Assembly (NCBI GenBank): GCA_910592005.1
Contig: CAJVPP010003768.1
Location: 1 to 10,805, forward strand
Length of the DNA: 10,805 nucleotides
Direction: 5' to 3'
Source: Funneliformis mosseae
Taxonomy: Eukaryota > Glomeromycota > Glomeromycetes > Glomerales > Glomeraceae
Both the position numbers and the translations under genes were made by a program. How positions within the stretch are numbered: the first letter of the stretch is position 1; each line of letters begins with the position of its first letter. Under the pieces are notes generated by a model. The model worked only from the letters and a program-made list of their open reading frames with translations. It was not told the origin of the DNA and searched no databases. Of this stretch, positions 1-9,050 are shown piece after piece.

Positions 1-76
1 AACACCAACTCGACTTGATTTGAACTCGACTCGGCTTATCTGACTCGTGAGTTAACTCGACTCGTCCGGAACTCTA
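1..76 (+). repeat. Left terminal inverted repeat, 76 bp
   Basis: Seen directly: bases 1-76 match the reverse complement of 10730-10805 at 75 of 76 positions. The only difference is position 63 (C here, T in the reverse complement of the right copy). The match stops at 77. The arm begins AACACCAACTCG and contains six ACTCG words (8-12, 24-28, 29-33, 43-47, 55-59, 60-64), the palindrome GAGTTAACTC and TCCGGA. Its GC and CpG content is far above the right half of the window. The outermost base is the first base of the window, so a target-site duplication cannot be seen. It could be the end of a DNA transposon, or one of two independent copies of a short dispersed repeat. Confidence 0.93.
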
Positions 77-79
77 GAG

Positions 80-1040
80 TAGACGTTTTTAAGTCTAAGG
101 GTTTAATCCATTCATTGTTGTGTATAAGTTTGAAGTGTACCGGTTGGGCGATAGGAATTGAGGTGAGAAGGACAGACTTATCCCAATTGATAAGTATACT
201 GTTGAGTTGATAGAAGTCATCAGCTATAGAAAGGATTGATTCTAGGTTTTCTTTGGATTTACTAATCCAGAGCGTATCATCCATATATGCAAGCGTGGAA
301 ATATTAGTTGACACTGAGGATTTAGTTGAAAAATTGACATTAGGACGCCATTCTGCCATTAAGTTATAATCTAGCGAGGTATTTTGAATGCGACAAAGTA
401 GGGAATCATAATATATACATCACAAAATTGGAGAGATAATCTCTCCTTGATCGATCTCTGAAAAAACGGGATATAAATCAGTGTTATCGTGCGCAGTAAA
501 AATCTGATTAAGACGATTTGAAAAAAGTGAGATGATAAAGTTTAAAAATGTATTAGGAAGTTTAAGACGGTTGAAGGCATGTAAGAGCATGACAAGGTTT
601 ACATGATTATAGGTCTTGAACATGTCCTGAAATAAAATCTAAAGATCTTTTTCTTTATTCGAAAGATGATCGTATTTGATGTTATCCATAATATGAATTG
701 GTTCGAACGTAGAGCGGAAGGACAGACCAGCGAAGTTATGACCTTTTAGGACGTTTTCCTTGGACAACGTATCTAATAAACGTTTATTAATCAATTTGAC
801 TAACGCTTTTCGTGAGCATTCCAACAAAGTTATAAGGCGAGTGTTGTTGAGGTTGTATTTCTAGGGCTTTGGTTTAAGGATAGGATATACGAAGGCGAGG
901 TTTTAATGATCAGGCATGCAGGACAATGTCAAACATGCGCAAGCTAATATCCAAAAGATTTTGTTCATTTTAGGACCTAAGTGTTTTAGCATTTCATTGA
1001 GACTTTGAAAGAGCTGGGCGCTTTATCATTGGATAGCGTT
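80..1040 (-). other. Reverse transcriptase domain of ORF2
   Basis: Motifs seen on the minus strand after the frameshift: [14 protein letters not shown] (early RT motif, Leu where Pro is usual); ILFQDMFKTYNHV (motif A, catalytic Asp kept, second Asp-like position now Asn); IDQGEIISPIL (motif B), then a TGA where Trp is expected; and YMDD at 276-287 (motif C, both Asp intact). The sequence after YMDD continues for about 65 codons and is cut at the inverted repeat. Confidence 0.9.
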
Positions 1041-1929
1041 TTGAGGAGTTGATACCATTCATCTTCTTTTAACAAGTCCATAAGGTGATCATATATCGAT
1101 TCATTGATGGAGGAAAGTGATTCATACTAAGGTTTCCAATTGTTAGTGAGCTCAACGAAATGGTGATGAGTATCTGTGATTTATTGAAAGTGTCGATTAG
1201 TTTCCTGTTTAACTTCGTTTGCCATTGTTAATAGGCTAAGGTCGTTGGCTGAATTATCTAGGCATTGATCAAGAACTATAGTGTGACATTTTCTACCAAG
1301 AATGGAGTTGAACATTCTAGCTTGATCATCATGAAAGTTATCGCAGCGATATTTTAGCGCAACCTTGATTTGTTTAGATTTATGTTTATCTTTCTCAAGT
1401 TTGATCATAATCATATGGACTTTGTATAGGTCAGAAAGAAATGGTTAGGCACTTTTTAAGTCTTGTAATGTTGGTGAAATAACGGTATGCCAGGGAAGCT
1501 TGTAGTGTGAGATCAGTGGAAATGCTTGTTGGTAGATATTCATCCAATTTTTCAGAATAGCGTATATACGGAGGCCTTACTTGGTAAGACGTTGTAGTTT
1601 CTGGACAGCTATCAGTTGTTTATACATGTTTTTCAATAAACGAGGATGTAAATCTCTTGAATGGGTTGAAGAGTGTCGTATAGGTATACATTTGTCTGCA
1701 GTTTTGATGATGCATCCTTGGATAAGATCCCAAAAGAAATTCAAAGCATTTTTTGATTGCAATTTTTCTGGGAAAAGATTAGTGAGTTGGCAGCTATTAA
1801 CATAAGCATCAACTTGTTTAGAGAATTTATTCCAAGATTTGTCATCCATTTGGTTGTATTGGTAAGCTTTCTTCTTAATTTGGTTTTTGGTTTTGGCTGA
1901 TACATTAATTTCAGCGATACTTACGTTGG

Positions 1930-2640
1930 TGAAAATGATCGAGTGATCTGAGATATGTGAGTCAACTGCAGTTGTATCTGTAAAATTAATACCTGCAGCT
2001 ATAAGTGAAGAGCAGTAAATATGATCAATTCTCATTGGTTGGTATTTGGCCAAGTGGAAGAAAGAAGAAAAAAATTGGTTGGCATTGTCATGGATTAGGT
2101 CAAAAACGTTGAAGAGCTGTAATTTGTCTAACTGTGTAAAGAACAAGTTAGCATAGGACATATTGCTGGGTCTATTGGGTACTGCATTAAAATCTCCTAG
2201 TAAAATAATTTCCATATTCAGGCTTTTTGCTTCAGCAATCAGTTTGATAGTATCATTGTATGTTTGTTTTCGCAGGATTTTGTTTGAACTCAAAATGTAG
2301 CAATTGATAAGGCGAATATGAAACTTATTTTGAAATTGGAAGTCTACAAAAATTATGCGACCTTATTTTCCATTATGTTTATAAATATGATCAGCGAGAC
2401 GTTTGTTGATTAAAAGTCTGACACCTGTATCAGATGTTTGAGAATTTTCAAAGTTAAAAAAGGAATTGTATTGAGACGAAGTCGAGTTATTAAAACTGAG
2501 AACGTCATTGCTCGACTTAAAATTTGTTTTTTGAATGCCGATAATGTCTAATTTGTCAAAGTTGTAGTAGTTAATAAGCGCTTGTTGTTTGTGCGATTAG
2601 AGAAATAAATGAACATTATATGTTGCGATATTAATACGAG
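1930..2640 (-). other. APE-type endonuclease domain of ORF2
   Basis: Motifs in order: NIATYNV (first Asn motif), IIGIQKTN (2528-2530 codes Lys where this family has catalytic Glu), GDFN (2186-2197), RIDHIY (2015-2032) and SDHS near 1940-1951. This is the exonuclease-endonuclease-phosphatase fold used by LINEs for target-primed reverse transcription. The Glu-to-Lys change is a single G-to-A step and would abolish metal binding. Stops at 2597 and 2363 lie inside the domain. Confidence 0.88.
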
Positions 2641-2749
2641 AAAAATTATTGATCAAAGGGTTATCTAAATTGTTGTTAAAAGAATTAATAGTATCCGTGT
2701 TATTTGAGCTTCTAGAGGCAGCTCTATTATTATCCTTTATTGTACTAAT

Positions 2750-2754
2750 CATTA
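2750..2754 (-). promoter_or_regulatory. TAATG stop-start overlap between ORF1 and ORF2
   Basis: Seen directly: on the minus strand the ORF1 stop TAA (2754-2752) and the ORF2 ATG (2752-2750) share one A, giving TAATG. The ORF2 frame from this ATG runs straight into the endonuclease domain. The same pentamer is known from the silkworm LINE SART1, where it drives ORF2 translation by termination and reinitiation. That this junction worked the same way is inference. Confidence 0.75.
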
Positions 2755-3649
2755 AAGATATTTGGATAAGGGTGAGGTGAAAATTCCATTTACATCTTTG
2801 GCATAGCTGGATGGTGGAGTTACCTCAGCTATATCAATAAATGCATTGGGGTCAATTTTGAGTTGAGTTTGGAGAAGATATTGCATATTCGCGATGGCCA
2901 AACTTGCAATATTCAGTTTGGAGAAGTTGTCTTCTAAACTGGTTTTTAATAAGACGTTTTCTTCTTTAAGGTGAGCGATTTTGATAGTTTGTTTTTTGAC
3001 TATATTATCTTTGATGTTAGGGCCAACTACAAATTTATGTTCTTCTTCAGTTTCTATGCCATTTTCATTAAAGTATTTATTAAGTAGATCGGCCTGGTAG
3101 GGTAAAAGCGTATCAATATTAAGAACGGTTTTGACAGCTTTAACTCTTTCAATAGTGCAGTATATATCACGATCCATTTTGGCTAACTGGCTCGCAATAG
3201 TTTCAAGTTGGTTGGAAATTTTGATTAGCATATCAGATTGTTTATTTTGACCATTATTGTCATTAGGATGATGGTAATTATAATTATGATCGTAGTCGTC
3301 CGCCCAAAAACTGTGAGCATGGATACTTGCATCCAAGGTTTCTTCATCCTTTGTTGTTAAATGGTTGCTTGGGTTTGTTAGACTGAAAAATAGGAGGGGG
3401 ATTTGGTTTATTAATTGGCTGTTTGGAAGTAATATTTACAGGTTTAGGATTTGTGTTTGGGTTCTTTGGGTCATTATTTTGTTTTGATGAGACTTTGTTG
3501 GTTTGATCCATTGTGTTTAGTATCGATTTATTAGGATTAGATGGTTTGGGTTTGTTAATAGAGGCCCGATAATTGCGGAATTGTGCCAGTTGGAATCTTT
3601 GGTAGAGCTGTTATGTTTGGCAGTCTCCGGGGGATAATCTTTTTTTCTG

Positions 3650-3691
3650 ACAGTTTTGTGACTGATGACCAGAAGTTTGGCAAATGAAATA
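3650..3691 (-). other. CCHC zinc-knuckle of ORF1, first Cys lost
   Basis: The minus strand encodes YFICQTSGHQSQNC, with the spacing CX2CX4HX4C of a retroelement zinc knuckle except that the first Cys is Tyr (TAT at 3689-3691, one G-to-A step from TGT). Knuckles of this type bind single-stranded nucleic acid in ORF1/Gag proteins. It lies after the two RRM-like segments and before the coiled coil. Confidence 0.8.
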
Positions 3692-4771
3692 TAATTTTGA
3701 GTTCGGGTCTACCCAGATTAATCATTTTCTATCAAGATAGAAAGTCTCTCCATTTTTGGCGACATTCATCGTTTCTTTGTCTTTAAAGTTAAAGATAACA
3801 TATTGAAGGTTATGATAGGTAGCACGTGATTTAGGAATGACCCAAGCGATAGCATCAATTACATTGCCGATCGAGATAAGATGACGGCCGTTGGTGTCAA
3901 GAGGTAAGTTCATGAGTTTAAGGGAAAATTGTGATTTTTTCCTGATATCTTCATTCGACATTGTGCAAGGATGAACTCAGACAAGGTCTTTTAGGATGAA
4001 GTAACTGTTAAGCTTCTTCAGAGTAGTCATGTCAGTGTTTTCTTCAAAAGTAATGGTTGCTTGTTGCCATAAATTTTTTGTAAACATAATACATTTAGTG
4101 ATCTTTCTGAAAAAGGAGAATGTAGATCTCAAGTTTGATTCAGTAGTAGAGATCGGGATCTCTGTTATTCTGATCGACAAATCTGGAATGTATTTTGCGG
4201 CTGGTTTGGTGATCAGGGTGAAAATGTATCATTATCCAAACAAGGAATTTTGAGGATGACTGCATGATTGGCTTCATCACACGAGATAAATCCAATTCTG
4301 ATAATTTTTTTGTTAGGGTCATCGGGGTGAGTGCGTACTGATGCACCAATGAAAGAGGTATAATGTGATACAAATATGTTACACACCTCGTTCTATTTTT
4401 CTCGATTGGTTTTGGCTAGAAAGAAACGTTCAGCGATGCAGTAGGTAAAGTAAATTGGAACTTCCGTTTCTCGTTTAAGGTGAATACCACTTGCTTTATT
4501 TTTGTCATTGTCAAGGCTGTTTTCAGTGGCGTCAAAAGCTTGGTCAATATCTATCAGTGCTTTTGGAGAGAACGATGAAGTTTCAGATGCCTTTCCTTTG
4601 TCGCTAAGTAGACGAGCGGTCGTGTCAAGTTCCATATCGGAGGATGTGACATTTTCTGATATATCTTTTGAAGACGAAGCTTCAGTTAATTGAGGAGGTT
4701 CAATAAACTATTTCTTAGTAGGTCGTTACTGTTGGTCGTTATTAGGAGAAGAAGAGCGGGTCTTATTAGAC

Positions 4772-4792
4772 TTGTTGTTATTATTATTGTTT
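4772..4792 (-). repeat. Asn-codon microsatellite in ORF1
   Basis: The plus strand is a run of TTG and TTA triplets. Read on the minus strand in the ORF1 frame it gives six consecutive Asn codons. It makes the Asn-rich N-terminal tract of ORF1, next to the eight-base homopolymer that breaks the frame. Confidence 0.7.
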
Positions 4793-4845
4793 CCATTTTT
4801 TTTCAGTCATATTGAAATTAGGGATCAGCAGAAAGAGTTTTTTTT

Positions 4846-6914
4846 ATTTTTTTATCAAAATAATTTAAGTTTTCTAAAATGTTTTGAAAATAATTTTATA
4901 CTTATAATTTAAGAAATATATATATAATAATTGTTGATTTTTTATTAAATTTTAATAAATTATTATTGAATTTATTTATACAATTATTTCTTTTTTATAT
5001 AATATATATAAACTTTTAAGATTATAATATATTAAATTAATAACTTGTATTATTATGAAGTTTAGTATATTAATATATTATTAATTTATTTTAATATAAA
5101 TTTATCATTACAAATTTTTTAATAATTTATATAATTAATTAAAAACTTTTTTATATTAAAAATATGAAAATTACTTTATATCACTAGTAGTAATCATTAT
5201 TGATTATATAATTTTATATATAAATATTTATCATCTTGCATTAAACTTTTATATTTTATTTTTACTATGTATTCTAAAAACTTAGAATTTTTTCAAAATA
5301 TAAAATAATATTCGTTACATATTATTTGTTACAGTCTTAGTTTCAATTAAAATTTATAATGCTAGCTAAAATACCTTTTTGAAAGGTTAAGTAATATTAC
5401 ACAATTCTAAAAAGACAATTTTGATTTATAAAAAATTCAAATTAAATTACATAAATATTTAAAAAAAATTGTAATATTAGTAATTAATAAAAAATCTTTA
5501 AAAATATAAAATAAAAAATAATTAAATTTTAGCTTATTTTTTAATTATTAATTATTAATATTATTTAAATTTATAAGATTATTAAAATTAGCTAATAAAT
5601 AATTAACCAAAATGTTACATAAATTCTAAATAAAATAATTAATAAAAAAAAGTAGAATTATTAGCCATAATGATATAGTGATACAAACTTAAAATAGTAT
5701 ATTAAATAGAAATTCTAAGAAAAGAAAGCTAGAGAATATAATAATAATAAAGTAATTATTAGAATATTTTTATGAAATAAATTAGATAATAATTATTTCA
5801 TATGATATAAATATTAATTATAAATAAAAAAAATTATTATATAATTAATTTATAATAAATTAAAAAAATAGCACAAAAATTTTATTATAAATAGTCACAG
5901 AAAATTATCATGTAAAAATAACTTTTTGAAAAGTAAATTTATAATAATATAAATTGTATTTCTTAAAGAATCATCTTATTTTATGAAAAATAAAGTTTTT
6001 ATTATAAAATAAATCTTTATTATATTATTTTATTTATTGCAAAAGAAAAACTTTATATAAATAAACCTCTGTGTATTTAGCAAAATAAAGAAGTAATTCT
6101 ATTTATTAGTAATCTTTAACCATCACATACTTAAGAAGTATCTTTAATTATTTTAAATATTTAAAAGATTAAGTCTGTAAACTCTTTATACTTTTTGAAT
6201 TAAAAATTTAAATTGTAAATGAATATTAAGATAAAATTTGAAAAAGAGCATATAATACCTTTCTTTTACCTATAGTTAAAGAATTTAAGTAAAGACTCTC
6301 CTAAGTAAATATAAATTTTAAGCTAAACTCAACTATTATTCAATGAGTTAAGTATTTTAGTTTATCTAATTAGCAGTTAAATAATAATATAATTTAATAA
6401 TATAAAAGCTTCTTAAATTTTTAATAATTTTTTTTTAATATAATTAATTTAAAAAAATTTATATTAAATTTAAATAAAAAGATTATCTATATAAATAAAT
6501 AAATATATTAAAATTTAATATTATTAAAAAAAAATGGTTTAAATAAATATTTTTATATAAAAATATAATAATAAATTTATAATTAAAATAATAATAAATT
6601 ATTTATAAATATTATTTAAATTATTTATTTATTAAATTAATAATAATCAAATACAACAATTTTATAAAATAGTTTAAAATATAATAAATAAATATTTAAA
6701 ATAAATATTATTAAATTTTACTACAAAAATTATTAATAATTAAAATAAATTAAATAAATTATAAAAACTTTTTATTAAATTATTTATAATTTTTAAAAAT
6801 ATTAATTTTTAATAAATATAATTATTAATTTAATAATAAAAATATTAATAAAAAAAAAATAAATTAAATATATAATTTGTAAATTCTAATAATAAAAAAT
6901 TTTAAATTAAAAAT
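4846..6914. other. Extremely AT-rich stretch without recognisable gene
   Basis: Composition drops sharply at about 4845 to mostly A and T with long poly-A and poly-T runs and TTA/TAA words. No reading frame with protein-like composition, no RNA gene and no motif was recognised on either strand. The part at about 5880-6340 is slightly less AT-rich and may be an older, unrecognisable repeat. Very decayed transposon or spacer DNA is the likeliest content. Confidence 0.7.
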
Positions 6915-8577
6915 ATTATACCTTAAACTGTAAATATAAAATTGTTTTTAAAACATTTTAGAAAACTTAACAAAGTATTTTTGAACCTATTTTTTAATAT
7001 AGAACTATCTATCTCTTCTAATACAGTAGTTTTTACTAATATATTTACCTCTAATATAGTATTACAATTAGATAATTTGTTAACATTATATTCACAATCA
7101 ACTAACCTCTCATTCTATACTAATAGTTCTCTTTCTAATTTAAGTTATCTATCATCTCATATGAAGGTTATTGAGTTACAATTGATCTTTCAGAATCTCT
7201 TCACTTCTTTAATACTTCCCTTTCTCTTTCTCAACCTTTATCTTCTTTAACAAAATTAGTAATTGTGTTGGCTCCTATTTTTATTTCATTATTTAATACT
7301 AATGTTGATATTTTTAAAGACTCACAAATCAAGTCACCATTTCCTTTTACTTAAGCATGAATTATTTTCTTACATGTGCTCCTACTTACAATCTTATATT
7401 TAAAGTTTCATACTATCCTATTTAGTGTTTACTCTTACGTTTTCTTAAAGACAAAAATAACACCCTTACCTTTTATAAAGTTAAAGTACATATTAACAAT
7501 TACTATAACAATAAAGTTGATAAGCTTACCAAATTGATGAGCTCACCTGTAATAATTAGATTATTAAAACTTAGATATGACTATATGCCTATATTTAATG
7601 ACTAATTTATCCTAACATTTCTAAGACACTTTATCAAAAACCTTCTCTAATCTATTGACTTCAATAATATCATACTACTTTCATACTTCTGTAAATATTT
7701 CTCACTTGATATTGATTGGATTTGCATTATTTTTATCTTTAATGACAATGAAAGTACTTCAGTCATATCATATAAAGCCTCTCTATCTGCAAATTCAAAG
7801 TCAATCTCTTATTAAAGCTACTTTTGATACTTGAAATACTCAAAAAAACATCATCTTACACTATATGATTCAATATTAACCTATCCTAAATACCTGGTTG
7901 GTCTGAAAACCTTTGATCATGTATGGTAATATCTCACCATCTCATATCACCTTAATGGCATTATTTTAGATACTATTGTATTTCTCTCACAATATCTAAC
8001 TAAACTTAATCCCAAATTCAATATTTTAAACATTATCTCTATAGATATTTAGAACTTTAACTCACTTACGTCTTCATTAATTTTATAGACTTTATCAAAT
8101 GCATAGTACCTTCTTCACTCTATAAGTCTTTATACTATATAATTAACAATAAATCATTTGTTCTTAGTTTATAGTCTTCAACTTACCATTTTGCATATGC
8201 TAAGATTAAATCCTTCTGGATTGATCACTGCTCTACTATTAATCAGTTTATAATTGATCACAATATATCTCTCACTAAATATAAAAGTAATATAGTATCT
8301 ACTGGCTTTCTTATCCTTACTTTTCATTCTTTCGTTATTTTAACTTTCTTTTACAATTTCTTTTACATTAATCAAATTTTTGGATGAGTCTATTTTAAAA
8401 TTTAATTTAGAATAGGTTAATCTAAAATGATGCAAAGTTGATTTTGATTTAGTTAAACTAAATAGAAATTTCTATACTCTCACATTTGTAATTTATATTT
8501 TCTTACTTTACTTTTAATAAAGATTATGCAGAACTACTACATGTAAAATAAAATATTTTAAAATATTTTAATATAAT
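6915..8577 (+). pseudogene. Decayed 3' half of a LINE ORF2: RNase H and C-terminal tail
   Basis: The plus strand holds LINE C-terminal sequence in several frames. FYTNSSL (7113-7133) matches the RNase H motif FYTDGSL with the catalytic Asp changed to Asn. LSQPLSSLTK and IFKDSQ (up to about 7327) fit the next RNase H strands, with the Asp before SQ kept. VKVHINNYYNNKVDKLTK (from 7477) fits the last RNase H motif. FDHVW (7912-7926), just after YPKY (7882-7893), looks like a zinc-knuckle region whose Cys codons became Tyr. A tail with FINFIDFIKCIVPSSL and SFWIDHCSTINQF follows to about 8390, then likely 3' UTR. Many stops and frameshifts. Expected LINE residues are from my knowledge of the family. 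Far more AT-rich than the left LINE, hence probably older. Confidence 0.75.
8558..8574 (+). repeat. Left copy of 17-bp direct repeat, possible target-site duplication
   Basis: TTAAAATATTTTAATAT occurs here and again at 9034-9050, directly flanking the truncated LINE copy (a few bases separate it from the 5' edge). This is the arrangement expected for a target-site duplication made by target-primed reverse transcription. The motif is low-complexity AT, so chance or a tandem duplication are alternatives. Confidence 0.5.
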
Positions 8578-9033
8578 AATAAATCACTCATTCTTAATTT
8601 ACTTTTTTCAACTTATTATTTTGCATATACTAATATTAAATCCTTCTAAATTGATCGCTACTTCTCCTTCAATCAGTTTGAGATTAATCATAATATTTTT
8701 CTTACTAAACATAAACTAATATTACATTTACTAGCTTTTCTGATTCTATTCCTTATTTTTTTATTATTCTACCTTCATTCTACAAATCTTTTCACTTTAA
8801 TTCTAATTGGTCAAATTTTTGGATCAATAATAACTAGGCCCCTAGTACTCTAGTACTAGATAGTTAAATTTATTTTAAATTAGTTTAGGGTAAGTTAGTC
8901 TAAAATAGTTCAAGGTTGATTTTGATTTAGTCTTACTAAATAGAAATTTTTGTACTCTCTCATTTATAATTTGTAATTTTTTATTTTACTTTTAATAAAG
9001 ATTATGCAAAACTACTGCATGTAAAAAAAAAAC
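8578..9033 (+). mobile_element. 5'-truncated second copy of the LINE 3' end
   Basis: This segment aligns with 8148-8557 over its whole length. Both start with AATAAATCA, share TTTTGCATAT, AAATCCTTCT, CAATCAGTTT-like and TTAATAAAGATTATGCA stretches, and end at GCATGTAAAA. In frame both encode the same tail pattern (NKS, STY.FAY, IKSF, NQF, LTK). Here the copy ends in an uninterrupted A tract (9023-9032). It differs from the first copy by many substitutions and by a hairpin insertion at 8831-8866. It is either a tandem duplication or an independent 5'-truncated LINE insertion; the flanking direct repeats favour insertion. Confidence 0.75.
8831..8866. repeat. 36-bp hairpin insertion in the second LINE copy
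   Basis: The segment begins TAACTA and ends TAGTTA (inverted), and inside has CTAGTA and TACTAG as a second inverted pair around CTCTAG, plus GGCCCC. It can fold as an imperfect hairpin. The matching place in the first LINE copy (near 8386) lacks it: GGATGAGTC there against GGATCAATA plus the hairpin here. Its GC content is out of keeping with the surroundings. The nature of the insertion is unknown. Confidence 0.6.
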
Positions 9034-9050
9034 TTAAAATATTTTAATAT
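9034..9050 (+). repeat. Right copy of 17-bp direct repeat after the A tract
   Basis: Identical to 8558-8574 and located just after the A tract that ends the second LINE copy, where a right-hand target-site duplication would lie. Low complexity limits confidence. Confidence 0.5.

Larger units (their letters stand above)
77..2752 (-). pseudogene. LINE ORF2 endonuclease-reverse transcriptase, broken and 3'-truncated
   Basis: ORF2 nicks the target and copies the element RNA there. From the ATG at 2752 the frame holds an APE-type endonuclease (about 2640-1930), a linker, then a reverse transcriptase (about 1040-80). Ten in-frame stops are seen: 2597-2599, 2363-2365, 1577-1579, 1445-1447, 1181-1183, 1127-1129, 903-905, 861-863, 639-641 and 420-422. 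One single-base frameshift lies near 997-1003. Those at 903, 861 and 420 sit where Trp would be expected. The coding sense continues to about 77 (ending LKTSTLE), then the frame runs into the inverted repeat and meets a stop at 36-38. RT thumb and everything after it are absent. The protein cannot function. Identification as a LINE is firm; the clade is not determined. Confidence 0.9.
2752..4810 (-). pseudogene. LINE ORF1 nucleic-acid-binding protein, broken
   Basis: ORF1 of a LINE normally coats the element RNA. Read from the ATG at 4810, about 686 codons can be followed to the TAA at 2752-2754. In order: an Asn-rich then Ser-rich N-terminus; a region with ASVRTHPDDPNKK; RRM-like segment 1 (about 4180-3980, LSIRITEIPI); RRM-like segment 2 (3961-3722, FSLKLMNLPL); a CCHC-like knuckle (3650-3691); a Pro/Asn/Lys-rich linker; and a C-terminal coiled coil (about 3010-2900, HLKEENVLLKTSLEDN). 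Breaks: a frameshift in the eight-base run at 4796-4803, stops at 4726-4728, 4708-4710, 4393-4395, 3977-3979, 3722-3724 and 3611-3613, and frameshifts near 4214-4222 and 3348-3352. The 4810 start is chosen because one base less in the run joins it to the Asn-rich frame. The RRM calls are inference from hydrophobic patterning. Confidence 0.82.
77..4845 (-). mobile_element. Decayed LINE (non-LTR) retrotransposon, 3'-truncated
   Basis: On the minus strand the block reads in LINE order: a short leader, ORF1 (4810-2752), then ORF2 with an endonuclease followed by a reverse transcriptase. No LTRs, integrase or protease are visible. The 5' edge is placed near 4845, where the sequence turns abruptly AT-rich. 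The 3' edge is the inner border of the left inverted repeat, so the end of RT, any RNase H, the 3' UTR and the tail are missing. Most disabling changes are stops explicable as C-to-T or G-to-A transitions, for example Trp codons turned into stops. Reading frame is otherwise kept over long stretches, suggesting a moderately young insertion. The protein style resembles LINEs of Glomeromycotina; that assignment is recollection, not a search. Confidence 0.9.

Noticed and set aside
1581..1805. Plus-strand open frame of 74 codons
   Set aside because: It lies antisense to the endonuclease coding region of ORF2, which has clear motifs on the minus strand; it shows no independent protein features.
4029..4253. 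Plus-strand open frame of 74 codons
   Set aside because: Antisense to the first RRM-like segment of ORF1, whose minus-strand frame continues in both directions.
4140..4373. Minus-strand open frame of 77 codons
   Set aside because: Out of frame with ORF1. The frame containing ASVRTHPDDPNKK in the same place has protein-like composition and links to the neighbouring segments.
4502..4693. Plus-strand open frame of 63 codons, Ser-rich
   Set aside because: Antisense to the Ser-rich N-terminal part of ORF1; its Ser content mirrors the other strand.
4846..6914. Possible origin of replication or hidden small genes in the AT-rich block
   Set aside because: AT-richness alone is not evidence, and no conserved motif or coding pattern was seen.
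6942..7250. Plus-strand frame of 102 codons as a real gene
   Set aside because: It starts at TTG, not ATG, and is an open remnant of the decayed LINE RNase H region; similarity continues past its stop in another frame.
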